From NCBI GenBank assembly GCA_002351795.1, contig DEHG01000131.1:1-9194 (forward strand): 9,194 nucleotides of DNA. Direction: 5' to 3'. The DNA is from Ruminococcaceae bacterium UBA2806. GTDB taxonomy: Bacteria > Bacillota > Clostridia > Oscillospirales > Acutalibacteraceae. Shown here one piece after another: positions 1 to 5,480 of the stretch (position 1 is the first letter of the stretch; every line of letters starts with the position of its first letter). Under the pieces are notes generated by a model, which saw nothing but the letters and a program-made list of their open reading frames with translations, had not been told where the DNA came from and did no database searches. Both the position numbers and the translations under genes were made by a program.

Positions 1-16
1 GCGTCACGCTGGCTGG

Positions 17-48
17 TTGACAAAGCATGGATAATGTGGTAGTATAAT
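17..48 (+). promoter_or_regulatory. sigma-A promoter of the folate operon
   Basis: TTGACA lies at 17-22 and TATAAT at 43-48, which gives a long 20-base spacer. An overlapping -10 candidate, TAGTAT at 40-45, has the ideal 17-base spacer and would start transcription near 52, exactly at the first base of the riboswitch P1 stem. With TATAAT the start would fall near 55 and cut into P1. Which -10 is used cannot be decided from sequence. Its position directly ahead of the aptamer supports it as the operon promoter. Confidence 0.7.
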
Positions 49-51
49 GGT

Positions 52-147
52 GCAGAGTAGGAATAAGAGCGTTAAGTGCCCGGTAAACAGGAAGTTGTTA
101 TCAGGACGAAAAGATCATCTTGCGATTCTTGTTCCGCATTCCGCTGC
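52..147 (+). ncRNA. THF-I riboswitch aptamer (folE leader)
   Basis: The segment matches the tetrahydrofolate riboswitch class by conserved sequence and fold. P1 is GCAG 52-55 with CTGC 144-147. P2 is 60-68 with 127-135, nine consecutive pairs including one G-U. The characteristic GCGTTAAGTG follows at 69-78. P3 pairs 79-86 with 98-105, with one C-A mismatch. Its loop sequence GGAA (90-93) can form the class's pseudoknot with TTCC (139-142) in the J2/1 strand. A small P4 is AAGA 111-114 with TCTT 118-121. The aptamer sits upstream of folE, one of the two usual gene contexts of the class. It should sense reduced folates and shut the operon down. Recognition is from memory of the consensus; a covariance-model search would settle it. 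Confidence 0.9.
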
Positions 148-165
148 TTCATGGAACTGAAAAAA

Positions 166-234
166 CGAAAGATACAACTTTCGATTCTCCTGTGTAGTTA
201 CGGAATTTATGAGTGCTGCACAGGAGGTTTTTTT
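166..234 (+). terminator. Riboswitch expression platform: terminator hairpin containing the folE RBS
   Basis: A short hairpin CGAAAG 166-171 / CTTTCG 178-183 precedes a strong one. CTCCTGTG 187-194 pairs perfectly with CACAGGAG 219-226 and can extend inward to 198/215 with G-U pairs. It is followed by G and seven T (228-234), the layout of an intrinsic terminator. The folE Shine-Dalgarno AGGAGG (222-227) lies in the 3' arm, so the same hairpin would also hide the ribosome binding site. A competing helix is possible: 87-102, part of aptamer P3 and its loop, can pair with 171-180 and 189-193. That would break both hairpins when THF is absent. Termination and RBS masking are inferences; the pairings are seen directly. 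Confidence 0.75.
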
Positions 235-789
235 ATGGATGAAAAAAAGATTAAACAGGCAGTAAGATTATTCCTTGAAGGCATAGGCGAAGATCCCGAC
301 AGAGAAGGACTCCTTGATACGCCCGACAGGGTCGCAAGAATGTGCGAGGAAATATACGGCGGTCTTGAAATGGATGCCGGCGAACATCTTTCAAAACAGT
401 TTACGGCAAGAAGAAATGAAATGGTGGTAGAAAAGGATATTACATTCTATTCGACCTGTGAACACCATCTCCTGCCGTTTTACGGAAAAGCACATATTGC
501 CTATATCCCGAATGGAAAGGTAGTCGGACTCAGCAAGCTTGCCCGCACAGTTGAGGTCTATGCAAGACGTCCTCAGATACAGGAACAGCTTACAGTTCAG
601 ATAGCTGACGCTCTTGAGGAATACCTCAGACCGCTCGGAGTCATGGTAATGATAGAAGCAGAACATATGTGCATGACTATGAGGGGAATTAAAAAACCCG
701 GTAGTAAAACAGTTACCTATGCTGTAAGAGGATGCTTTGAAAACGACAGGGAAAAACAGAAAATGTTTATGGAGATGATTAAGCTTTGA
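235..789 (+). CDS. folE: GTP cyclohydrolase I (FolE)
   Basis: This 184-residue enzyme makes 7,8-dihydroneopterin triphosphate from GTP, the first step of folate synthesis, in the cytoplasm. The hallmark STCEHHLLPF lies at residues 73-82 and gives zinc ligands C75 and H78. EAEHMCMTMRG at 141-151 gives the third ligand, C146. H77 and H144 match the catalytic histidines. GLSKLART (98-105) and RRPQIQEQLT (111-120) are also family motifs. Length fits the short bacterial form. The start at 235 is chosen because AGGAGG lies seven bases upstream and the protein begins as family members do. The reading frame stays open upstream to a GTG at 76, but that stretch is the riboswitch and is not expected to be translated. 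First gene of the folate operon; its stop region overlaps the next gene by four bases. Confidence 0.97.
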   Translation: MDEKKIKQAVRLFLEGIGEDPDREGLLDTPDRVARMCEEIYGGLEMDAGEHLSKQFTARRNEMVVEKDITFYSTCEHHLLPFYGKAHIAYIPNGKVVGLSKLARTVEVYARRPQIQEQLTVQIADALEEYLRPLGVMVMIEAEHMCMTMRGIKKPGSKTVTYAVRGCFENDREKQKMFMEMIKL

Positions 790-1268
790 ACAGGTTTAAT
801 TCTATTTATCGTCATAAACGATATAGAGAACTTCTTTCCCGCTTGCAGAAGCTTGAATCAGACAGAAAATTCTGCCGTCATCATCTTCAGCATTTTCTTG
901 ACGTTGCAAGAATAATGTATATTATTGATCTTGAGGAAAACTTAAATATTTCCAAGGATATAATATATTCGGCTGCTCTTCTGCATGATATAGGCAGGGT
1001 CAGCCAGTATGTTGACGGTATACCCCATAATGAAGCAGGGGCTGCAATTGCAGATGAAATTCTCAAAGACTGCGGTTTTGACGAAACGGAAAGAAATTGC
1101 ATATGCTCAGCTATACTTTGTCACAGACATGACTCCGCCGTTCAGAATGACGGACTTTCACGTCTGCTTTCAAGAGCTGATAAGCTTTCAAGAAATTGCT
1201 TTGACTGTCCGGCTTCGGATGAATGTTACTGGAGCAGCGATATAAAAAACCCTGAAATACAGTTCTGA
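786..1268 (+). CDS. HD-domain metal-dependent phosphohydrolase in folate operon
   Basis: The product has 160 residues. HD-superfamily metal ligands are visible: H33 in a helix CRHHLQHFLDVAR, H67-D68 in AALLHDIGR, H81 in PHNEAGAAIA, H113 or H115 in LCHRH, and D132 in SRADKLSR. A cysteine-rich tail (C138, C141, C147, then W149) is typical of the subfamily found in clostridial folate clusters. The TTG start at 786 overlaps the folE stop; an in-frame TAA at 780-782 rules out a longer form, and the only internal Met (44) would remove the first ligand. Translation is therefore probably coupled to folE. The substrate is unknown. Placement between folE and folP, with no Nudix gene in the operon, suggests it could remove phosphates from dihydroneopterin triphosphate. 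That is inference only; a nucleotidase or house-cleaning role is equally open. Confidence 0.88.
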   Translation: MNRFNSIYRHKRYRELLSRLQKLESDRKFCRHHLQHFLDVARIMYIIDLEENLNISKDIIYSAALLHDIGRVSQYVDGIPHNEAGAAIADEILKDCGFDETERNCICSAILCHRHDSAVQNDGLSRLLSRADKLSRNCFDCPASDECYWSSDIKNPEIQF

Positions 1269-1283
1269 AGGAGAGATGTCCCC

Positions 1284-2084
1284 GTGATAATCGGAAATAA
1301 AAACTTTGATACAGATAATCATACATATATAATGGGTATCCTCAATGTTACGCCTGACTCCTTTTCAGACGGCGGAAAGTGGAACGATATTGACAGGGCG
1401 CTCAGACGTACAGAGGAAATGATAAAAGAGGGCGCAGATATTATTGATATCGGCGGAGAATCCACACGCCCGGGATATACGATGATACCGGCTGAGGAGG
1501 AAATAGACAGAACAGCACCTGTCATTGAGGCTGTTAAAAAAAGGTTTGATATTCCCGTTTCGGCTGATACATATAAATCTGCTGTTGCAAGGGCTGCGCT
1601 TCAAAGCGGAGCTGATATGATAAACGATATATGGGGACTTGTATATGATAAGAATATGGCAGGAGTGATCGCTGAATACGGCGCCTCATGCTGTATTATG
1701 CACAACAGACATGAGGCAGTATATAATGATCTTCTGCCCGATATCATCAGTGATCTTGAAGCGTCTGTTGATATTGCATTGAATTCAGGCATAAAAGCGG
1801 ATAAAATTGTTATCGACCCTGGTATAGGCTTCGGGAAAACATATGAAATGAATCTGCTGACGCTGAAAAATCTGGATGTATTCAAATCCCTGGGATACCC
1901 CGTTCTTCTCGGCTGCTCAAGAAAATCTGTTATCGGTCTTACTCTTGATGTTCCCGCAGATCAACGTCTTGAGGGTACTATTGTCACTACAGTTAAGGCT
2001 GTTTTCAGCGGCTGCGCCTTTGTCAGAGTCCATGATATCAAAGAAAACTTCCGTGCTGTAAAAATGGCGGAAGCTGTAAGATGA
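1284..2084 (+). CDS. folP: Dihydropteroate synthase (FolP)
   Basis: This 266-residue TIM-barrel enzyme joins hydroxymethyl-dihydropterin pyrophosphate with p-aminobenzoate to give dihydropteroate; it is the sulfonamide target. Family signatures appear in order: MGILNVTPDSFSDGGKW (17-33, with metal ligand N21), the loop-2 segment DIGGESTRPG (55-64), D95 in VSADT, N114 in MINDIWG, IDPGIGFGK (177-185, D178 and K185), GCSRKSVIG (210-218, K214) and the closing VRVHD (247-251, R248 and H250). The usual Thr of GTSRKS is Cys211 here. The start is GTG at 1284, ten bases after AAGGAG (1268-1273); it begins 15 bases after the HD gene. The stop overlaps the next start as ATGA, so the pair is likely translationally coupled. 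Confidence 0.97.
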   Translation: MIIGNKNFDTDNHTYIMGILNVTPDSFSDGGKWNDIDRALRRTEEMIKEGADIIDIGGESTRPGYTMIPAEEEIDRTAPVIEAVKKRFDIPVSADTYKSAVARAALQSGADMINDIWGLVYDKNMAGVIAEYGASCCIMHNRHEAVYNDLLPDIISDLEASVDIALNSGIKADKIVIDPGIGFGKTYEMNLLTLKNLDVFKSLGYPVLLGCSRKSVIGLTLDVPADQRLEGTIVTTVKAVFSGCAFVRVHDIKENFRAVKMAEAVR

Positions 2085-2911
2085 ACAGGATGATAAGGAT
2101 GAATAATTATATTTCCATAAAGGATCTTGAGGTTTTTGCAAATCATGGAGTTTTTGAGGCTGAAAAGCAGCTTGGTCAGAAATTCCTTTTTTCTGCCGAA
2201 ATATATACAGATTTTTGCGGGGCTGTCAGAACAGATGATATTTCCCTTTCTGTTGATTACGGCGAAGTATGTAAAAAAATTGTTGAATTCAATAAGAATA
2301 ATAGTTTCAGACTTATTGAAACAGCAGCAGATAAGACCGCTGCTATGCTCCTGAGAGAATTTCCGCTTATTCAGAAAATCAGAATTGAAATAAAAAAGCC
2401 CTGGGCGCCGATAGGTCTGCCTGTGCAGTATGTATCTGTATGTACCGGGAAAATGTGGCATAAGGCATTTGTGGCAATCGGTTCAAATATCGGAAACAGG
2501 GAAGAATATATAGATAAGGCAGTAAAAGAGCTTGATGCTGATGAAAGCTGTCAGGTCGTCAGGGTTTCGGATATTATTGTGACAAAGCCATACGGGAATA
2601 CCGAACAGGATGATTTTCTAAACGGCATGATCGAGCTGCGTACATATCTTGAGCCTTTGCAGCTGCTTGAAAAATTGAATGAAATTGAAAATAATTCAGG
2701 CCGTGTTCGTACAGTCCATTGGGGACCGAGAACACTTGACCTTGATATAATACTGTTTGATAATGTTATAATTGACAGCGAAAAACTGACTATACCGCAT
2801 TATGATATGCATAACAGAAGGTTTGTACTGCAGCCCCTTGCTCAGATCGCACCTTATGTCAGACACCCGATCCTAAAAAAGACTGCAAGTGAGTTGCTGA
2901 GAGAACTGTAA
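2081..2911 (+). CDS. folBK: Fused dihydroneopterin aldolase / HPPK (FolB-FolK)
   Basis: A bifunctional protein of 276 residues. The N-terminal FolB part (about 8-122) cleaves dihydroneopterin to hydroxymethyl-dihydropterin and glycolaldehyde. It shows FANHGVFEAEKQLGQKF with the catalytic Glu (E28), the VDYGEV motif, and KKPWAP with the catalytic Lys (K106). The C-terminal FolK part (about 127-276) adds pyrophosphate from ATP. It shows FVAIGSNIGNRE (130-141), the pterin-binding QDDFLNGM (176-183), GPRTLDLDIILFD (215-227, magnesium ligands D220 and D222) and IPHYDMHNRRFVLQPL (238-253). The fusion hands the first product to the next active site in the same chain. The start at 2081 overlaps the folP stop. 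Met4 and Met7 are also possible; Met7 begins MNNYISIKDLEVFANHG, which looks most like a free-standing FolB. Confidence 0.95.
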   Translation: MNRMIRMNNYISIKDLEVFANHGVFEAEKQLGQKFLFSAEIYTDFCGAVRTDDISLSVDYGEVCKKIVEFNKNNSFRLIETAADKTAAMLLREFPLIQKIRIEIKKPWAPIGLPVQYVSVCTGKMWHKAFVAIGSNIGNREEYIDKAVKELDADESCQVVRVSDIIVTKPYGNTEQDDFLNGMIELRTYLEPLQLLEKLNEIENNSGRVRTVHWGPRTLDLDIILFDNVIIDSEKLTIPHYDMHNRRFVLQPLAQIAPYVRHPILKKTASELLREL

Positions 2912-2927
2912 AGAAAGGAGATCCCCC

Positions 2928-3479
2928 ATGCTATCCATAATCGCAGCCGTAAGCCGGAATGGTGTAATAGGAAAGGACGGAATGATACCCTGGAATATTC
3001 CCGAAGATCTGGCATTTTTTAAAAAGCTTACAGCCGGAACAACAGTTGTTATGGGAAGAAAAACCTTTGAAAGTATTGGACGCCCGCTTCCGGGAAGAGA
3101 AAATATAATTATTTCATCAACAAAAAGATTTTACGGAGATAACTGTACCACTGCGGAAAACTTTGAGGATGCTCTGAAAAAAAGCAGAGGTAAGGACATT
3201 TTTGTATGCGGTGGTTACAGCGTTTACAAAGAGGCGCTGAGATATGCGGAAAGACTGTATATTACGGAGATCGAGGCGTCTTTTGACGGAGATACTTTTT
3301 TTCCGTATTTCGACAAAAGTCTGTATACAAGAACGATTATTTCCGAACACAGGAATCAGTATTATGACGGATTTACTCCCTATCGTCATGTATTATATAC
3401 AAGAAAGTTTGTAACGATAACTCCGGCAAACGGAATATATGACGACCCGGCATTTATGCTTTGGGATAAAAAAAATTAA
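2928..3479 (+). CDS. folA: Dihydrofolate reductase (FolA)
   Basis: This 183-residue enzyme reduces dihydrofolate to THF with NADPH; it is the trimethoprim target. Visible motifs are IAAVSRNGVIGKDGMIPW (5-22, Met20-loop region), the catalytic acid E26 in IPEDLAFFKKLT, the NADPH-binding GRKTFESIGRPLPGR (43-57), IFVCGGYSVY (91-100) and TEIEASFDGDTFFP (113-126). The family core ends near residue 160 (YRHVLYTRK). About 23 further residues, with prolines and aromatics, follow and have no counterpart in the compact 159-residue type. The start follows AAGGAG (2915-2920) at seven bases, and the gene lies 16 bases after folBK. As the last gene of the operon it makes the ligand that the leader riboswitch senses, closing a feedback loop. 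Confidence 0.96.
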   Translation: MLSIIAAVSRNGVIGKDGMIPWNIPEDLAFFKKLTAGTTVVMGRKTFESIGRPLPGRENIIISSTKRFYGDNCTTAENFEDALKKSRGKDIFVCGGYSVYKEALRYAERLYITEIEASFDGDTFFPYFDKSLYTRTIISEHRNQYYDGFTPYRHVLYTRKFVTITPANGIYDDPAFMLWDKKN

Positions 3480-3539
3480 CAGCATTTTTTACCAACAAAA
3501 AAAATTCATATATTACATACTTTTGCAAATAATAAAAAC

Positions 3540-3563
3540 ACAGCCGGTAAATAAAACGGCTGT
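3540..3563 (+). other. Hairpin in the 5' leader of the spore protein gene
   Basis: ACAGCCG 3540-3546 pairs perfectly with CGGCTGT 3557-3563 around the loop GTAAATAAAA. On the + strand no T-run follows, so it is not a clear terminator for folA. It lies just ahead of the ribosome binding site AAAGGAG (3572-3578) of the spore protein gene and may instead protect that mRNA. On the - strand a T-run does follow, but no - strand gene would use it. Confidence 0.45.
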
Positions 3564-3586
3564 AAAACGCAAAAGGAGATAATAAT

Positions 3587-3781
3587 ATGTCTGATAATTC
3601 TAATTCTATAAACGTGCCTGAAGCACGAGAGGCAATGAACAAGTTTAAGATGGAGTGTGCAAACGAGGTTGGCGTAAATCTCAAGCAGGGCTACAACGGT
3701 GATCTTACTTCCCGTCAGGCAGGTTCAGTCGGCGGTCAGATGGTGAAGAAAATGATCGAGGCTTACGAAAGAAGTATGTAA
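3587..3781 (+). CDS. Alpha/beta-type small acid-soluble spore protein (SASP)
   Basis: A 64-residue protein that coats and protects DNA in the spore core. It shows the family's near-invariant blocks: EAREAMNKFKME (12-23), NEVGVNLKQGYNGDLTSRQAG (26-46) and SVGGQMVKKMIEAYE (47-61). The germination protease cuts at a site of the form E-I-A-S/N-E; here the local sequence is MECANE, so the residue after the cut is Cys25 instead of the usual Ile/Val. AAAGGAG lies eight bases before ATG. In sporulating Firmicutes such genes are read by sigma-G in the forespore. No convincing sigma-G promoter with correct spacing was found; CATATAT at 3507 and CATACTT at 3516 are weak candidates. Its presence suggests a sporulating lineage. 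It is unlikely to be functionally tied to the folate genes. Confidence 0.95.
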   Translation: MSDNSNSINVPEAREAMNKFKMECANEVGVNLKQGYNGDLTSRQAGSVGGQMVKKMIEAYERSM

Positions 3782-3794
3782 TCACTCCGATCTG

Positions 3795-3902
3795 CACCCG
3801 CAATGTATAAAGTGCTGCTCTCTATCGGTTCAGTATAATAATACTGAATACTTCGCTGAATCCGATAGGTTGAGATCATCATACAAGTTTATTCTGCGGG
3901 TG
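3795..3902 (+). ncRNA. Unrecognised structured RNA element downstream of the SASP gene
   Basis: CACCCGCA (3795-3802) and TGCGGGTG (3895-3902) form a perfect 8-bp closing stem 92 bases apart. Inside it, CTATCGG (3822-3828) pairs with CCGATAG (3862-3868), and TTCAG (3829-3833) pairs with CTGAA (3856-3860) with one bulged T. The same TTCAGTAT (3829-3836) can pair instead with ATACTGAA (3841-3848) around the loop AATA, so two exclusive folds exist. A further TGTAT/ATACA (3804-3808/3881-3885) can form between the outer and inner stems. No known riboswitch or 6S/4.5S signature is recognised. It begins 14 bases after the SASP stop and is followed by a terminator, so it is either a structured 3' UTR or a separate small RNA. 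No ORF of note lies here. Confidence 0.5.
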
Positions 3903-3926
3903 TCCTAAGAGAATGAAAGCAATAAA

Positions 3927-3978
3927 AGGGAAACCTTCAAGATCGGGCTAAGTCCGCTCTTATGGTTTCCCTGTTTTT
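3927..3978 (+). terminator. Strong intrinsic terminator
   Basis: AGGGAAACC 3927-3935 pairs perfectly with GGTTTCCCT 3964-3972. The arm continues inside with AAGA 3939-3942 / TCTT 3958-3961 and CGG 3944-3946 / CCG 3954-3956. GTTTTT (3973-3978) follows. This should end transcripts of the SASP gene and the structured element. On the opposite strand TTTTATT also follows, so it may work both ways, though no - strand gene upstream needs it. Confidence 0.85.
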
Positions 3979-4028
3979 ATGTTACAAAAACAGCTTCGGA
4001 TTTTCACGGATTCGGTAACAGTAATCAA

Positions 4029-4057
4029 TGGATTTTTGTTCCGCATTATGATATAAT
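4029..4057 (+). promoter_or_regulatory. Extended -10 promoter of the YolD-like / DUF89 genes
   Basis: TATAAT at 4052-4057 is preceded by TG at 4049-4050, giving the extended -10 form TGnTATAAT. The -35 at 4029-4034 (TGGATT) is weak, as is usual for such promoters. Transcription would start near 4064, about 29 bases before the YolD-like start codon and after the terminator at 3927-3978. No GAAC-N4-GTTC LexA box was found around it. Confidence 0.7.
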
Positions 4058-4092
4058 GGTTTATAAAAAAACGGAAAGAAAGGTGAGAATGA

Positions 4093-4554
4093 ATGGACAA
4101 TGAAGATCCCAAAAAGGTGTATTCCGATATTATTGACAGCCCCAGACCTCAGAATGATAAACGCAGACATATAACTCTGTATAACAGAGCCGCCCAGTTT
4201 GCCCCGTTTGCAGCCCTATCAGGATATGAGGAAATGATCAGGGAACAGTCAAGACTTGCCGAGAAAGAATATATTCTCTCTGAACATGAAGCGGAAATAC
4301 TTGACCGGAATATCGCTCTTATAATCGACGCCCTGAATAAAGGCAGTATACCCGAAATTTCAGTTACCTTCTTTACTCCTGACAAATATAAACAGGGCGG
4401 GGCATACTCCGAGATCACAGCACCAGTTAAAGCCGTTGATACAGCTTTCCGTCAGCTCATACTTTACGGATCTTATGATACCGAAGACCGCAGAACAGCT
4501 CCGTTCATAATAGATTTTGACCGGGTAAAGGAGATAGATATTCGGGATCTTTAA
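4093..4554 (+). CDS. YolD-like family protein
   Basis: The 153-residue protein resembles the YolD-like proteins of Clostridia. These often lie beside a Y-family (UmuC/DinB-type) DNA polymerase and are thought to act with it in DNA damage tolerance. The conserved block NRAAQFAPFAALSGYEEMI lies at 31-49. A charged helix follows (50-83), then the second block VTFFTPDKYKQGGAY (91-105), which leads into a small beta domain ending KEIDI. No signal peptide or membrane segment is visible. The start ATG at 4093 has AGGTG seven bases upstream; an overlapping ATG at 4089 is out of frame. No polymerase gene is in the window, so this copy looks like an orphan or is paired with a distant partner. The family call is from motif memory, and the biochemical function is unknown. 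Confidence 0.7.
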   Translation: MDNEDPKKVYSDIIDSPRPQNDKRRHITLYNRAAQFAPFAALSGYEEMIREQSRLAEKEYILSEHEAEILDRNIALIIDALNKGSIPEISVTFFTPDKYKQGGAYSEITAPVKAVDTAFRQLILYGSYDTEDRRTAPFIIDFDRVKEIDIRDL

Positions 4555-4609
4555 CATTCCGCAACCGGAATACCTGCTTTTGAATATTACATAAAGAAAG
4601 AAGAGTAAC

Positions 4610-5473
4610 ATGAAAATTAATGAACACTGCGCCGAATGTCTTTGGAACAGACAGAAAAAACTTACCGATAACCGTGATTATCTGTATGAGATAAGACAAA
4701 TAATTGACAGCCGCCGTGAAAATGACTGCTCGCCGTATATTATTTATCTTTTCAATCAGGTATACGAAAGATATTTCGGCAAAAGACCATCCTATTATGA
4801 GGAAAAGAAAACCTATAACGATCTTCTCCTGTCAATGGAGGATGATTTCAGAAAGCGTATCGAAAACTCTGATGATCCGCTGAAAACAGCTTTTATTTAT
4901 TCAAGACTCGGCAATTATATCGACTTCGGGGCTTTCAGCAATGTGAATAAAGATGAATTTCTCTCACTGTTTGATAATGCACAGCTTCCTGAAAATGATC
5001 TTTCTGTTTACAATTCTTTTCTCGATCAGTGCAGATCGGGAAACAGGTTCCTGCTAATCGCAGATAATTGCGGAGAGATCGTACTTGACAAGCTTTTTCT
5101 TGAACGGCTTAAATTATCTTATCCCGCTCTTGAGCTTAGCGTTATGGTACGGGGCGGAGAAGCTCTGAACGATGTTACTGCTGAGGACGCTGAATATGTA
5201 CATATCGACAGGATAGCACATATTGTCTCAAACGGTAAGCCTGTTTCGGGAACAGTTTACGAACTGCTTTCGGAAGAAGCAAAATCGTATATCGACAATG
5301 CAGATATCATCTTTGCAAAGGGACAGGGTAATTATGAATCCCTTGCCGGACAGGGGTTACATATTTTTTATTCATTTCTTTGCAAATGCGATCTGTTTAC
5401 GACTAAATTCAATGTTCCGAGGCTTACAGGAATATTTATCGAAGAAAATCCTCGTAAGAATGATTGGATCTGA
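4610..5473 (+). CDS. DUF89 (ARMT1-like) metal-dependent phosphatase family protein
   Basis: The 287-residue protein has the layout of the DUF89 family, whose members are metal-dependent phosphatases linked to metabolite damage control. N-terminal CAEC (C7, C10) marks the prokaryotic subfamily. NYIDFGAF (102-109) is followed by the metal and active-site motifs LLIADNCGEIVLDKLF (148-163, D152, N153), VRGGEALNDVTAEDA (180-194, N187, D188) and IIFAKGQGNYESL (233-245, K237, N241). The C-terminal KCDLFTTKFNVPRLTGIFI completes the usual fold. The physiological substrate is not predictable. It starts 55 bases after the YolD-like gene with no strong terminator between them (a 6-bp hairpin at 4556-4571 has only four T nearby), so both are probably co-transcribed. 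The RBS is weak (AGAAGAG). It ends seven bases before the convergent ATPase stop. Confidence 0.85.
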   Translation: MKINEHCAECLWNRQKKLTDNRDYLYEIRQIIDSRRENDCSPYIIYLFNQVYERYFGKRPSYYEEKKTYNDLLLSMEDDFRKRIENSDDPLKTAFIYSRLGNYIDFGAFSNVNKDEFLSLFDNAQLPENDLSVYNSFLDQCRSGNRFLLIADNCGEIVLDKLFLERLKLSYPALELSVMVRGGEALNDVTAEDAEYVHIDRIAHIVSNGKPVSGTVYELLSEEAKSYIDNADIIFAKGQGNYESLAGQGLHIFYSFLCKCDLFTTKFNVPRLTGIFIEENPRKNDWI

Positions 5474-5480
5474 CAACAGA

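Noticed and set aside
76..234. Longer FolE with 53 extra N-terminal residues from a GTG at 76
   Set aside because: This stretch is the riboswitch and its expression platform, the GTG lies in the conserved GTTAAGTG of the aptamer, and the ATG at 235 has an ideal RBS and matches the family start.
1961..2461. 166-residue - strand frame over folP and folB
   Set aside because: It overlaps two well-recognised genes and shows no motif; it is a shadow frame.
3480..3539. Terminator of the folate operon directly after folA
   Set aside because: There is a T-run at 3485-3490 but no GC-rich stem before it; only the SASP leader hairpin (3540-3563) is seen, without T's on the + strand.
3795..3902. 6S RNA, 4.5S RNA or a known riboswitch as identity of the structured element
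   Set aside because: It is too short for 6S, has no GGAA apical loop of 4.5S, and none of the conserved cores of common riboswitches that I know could be matched.
4029..4042. LexA box in the YolD-like promoter
   Set aside because: A GTTC occurs at 4038-4041, but the matching GAAC four bases before it is absent (GGAT is found).
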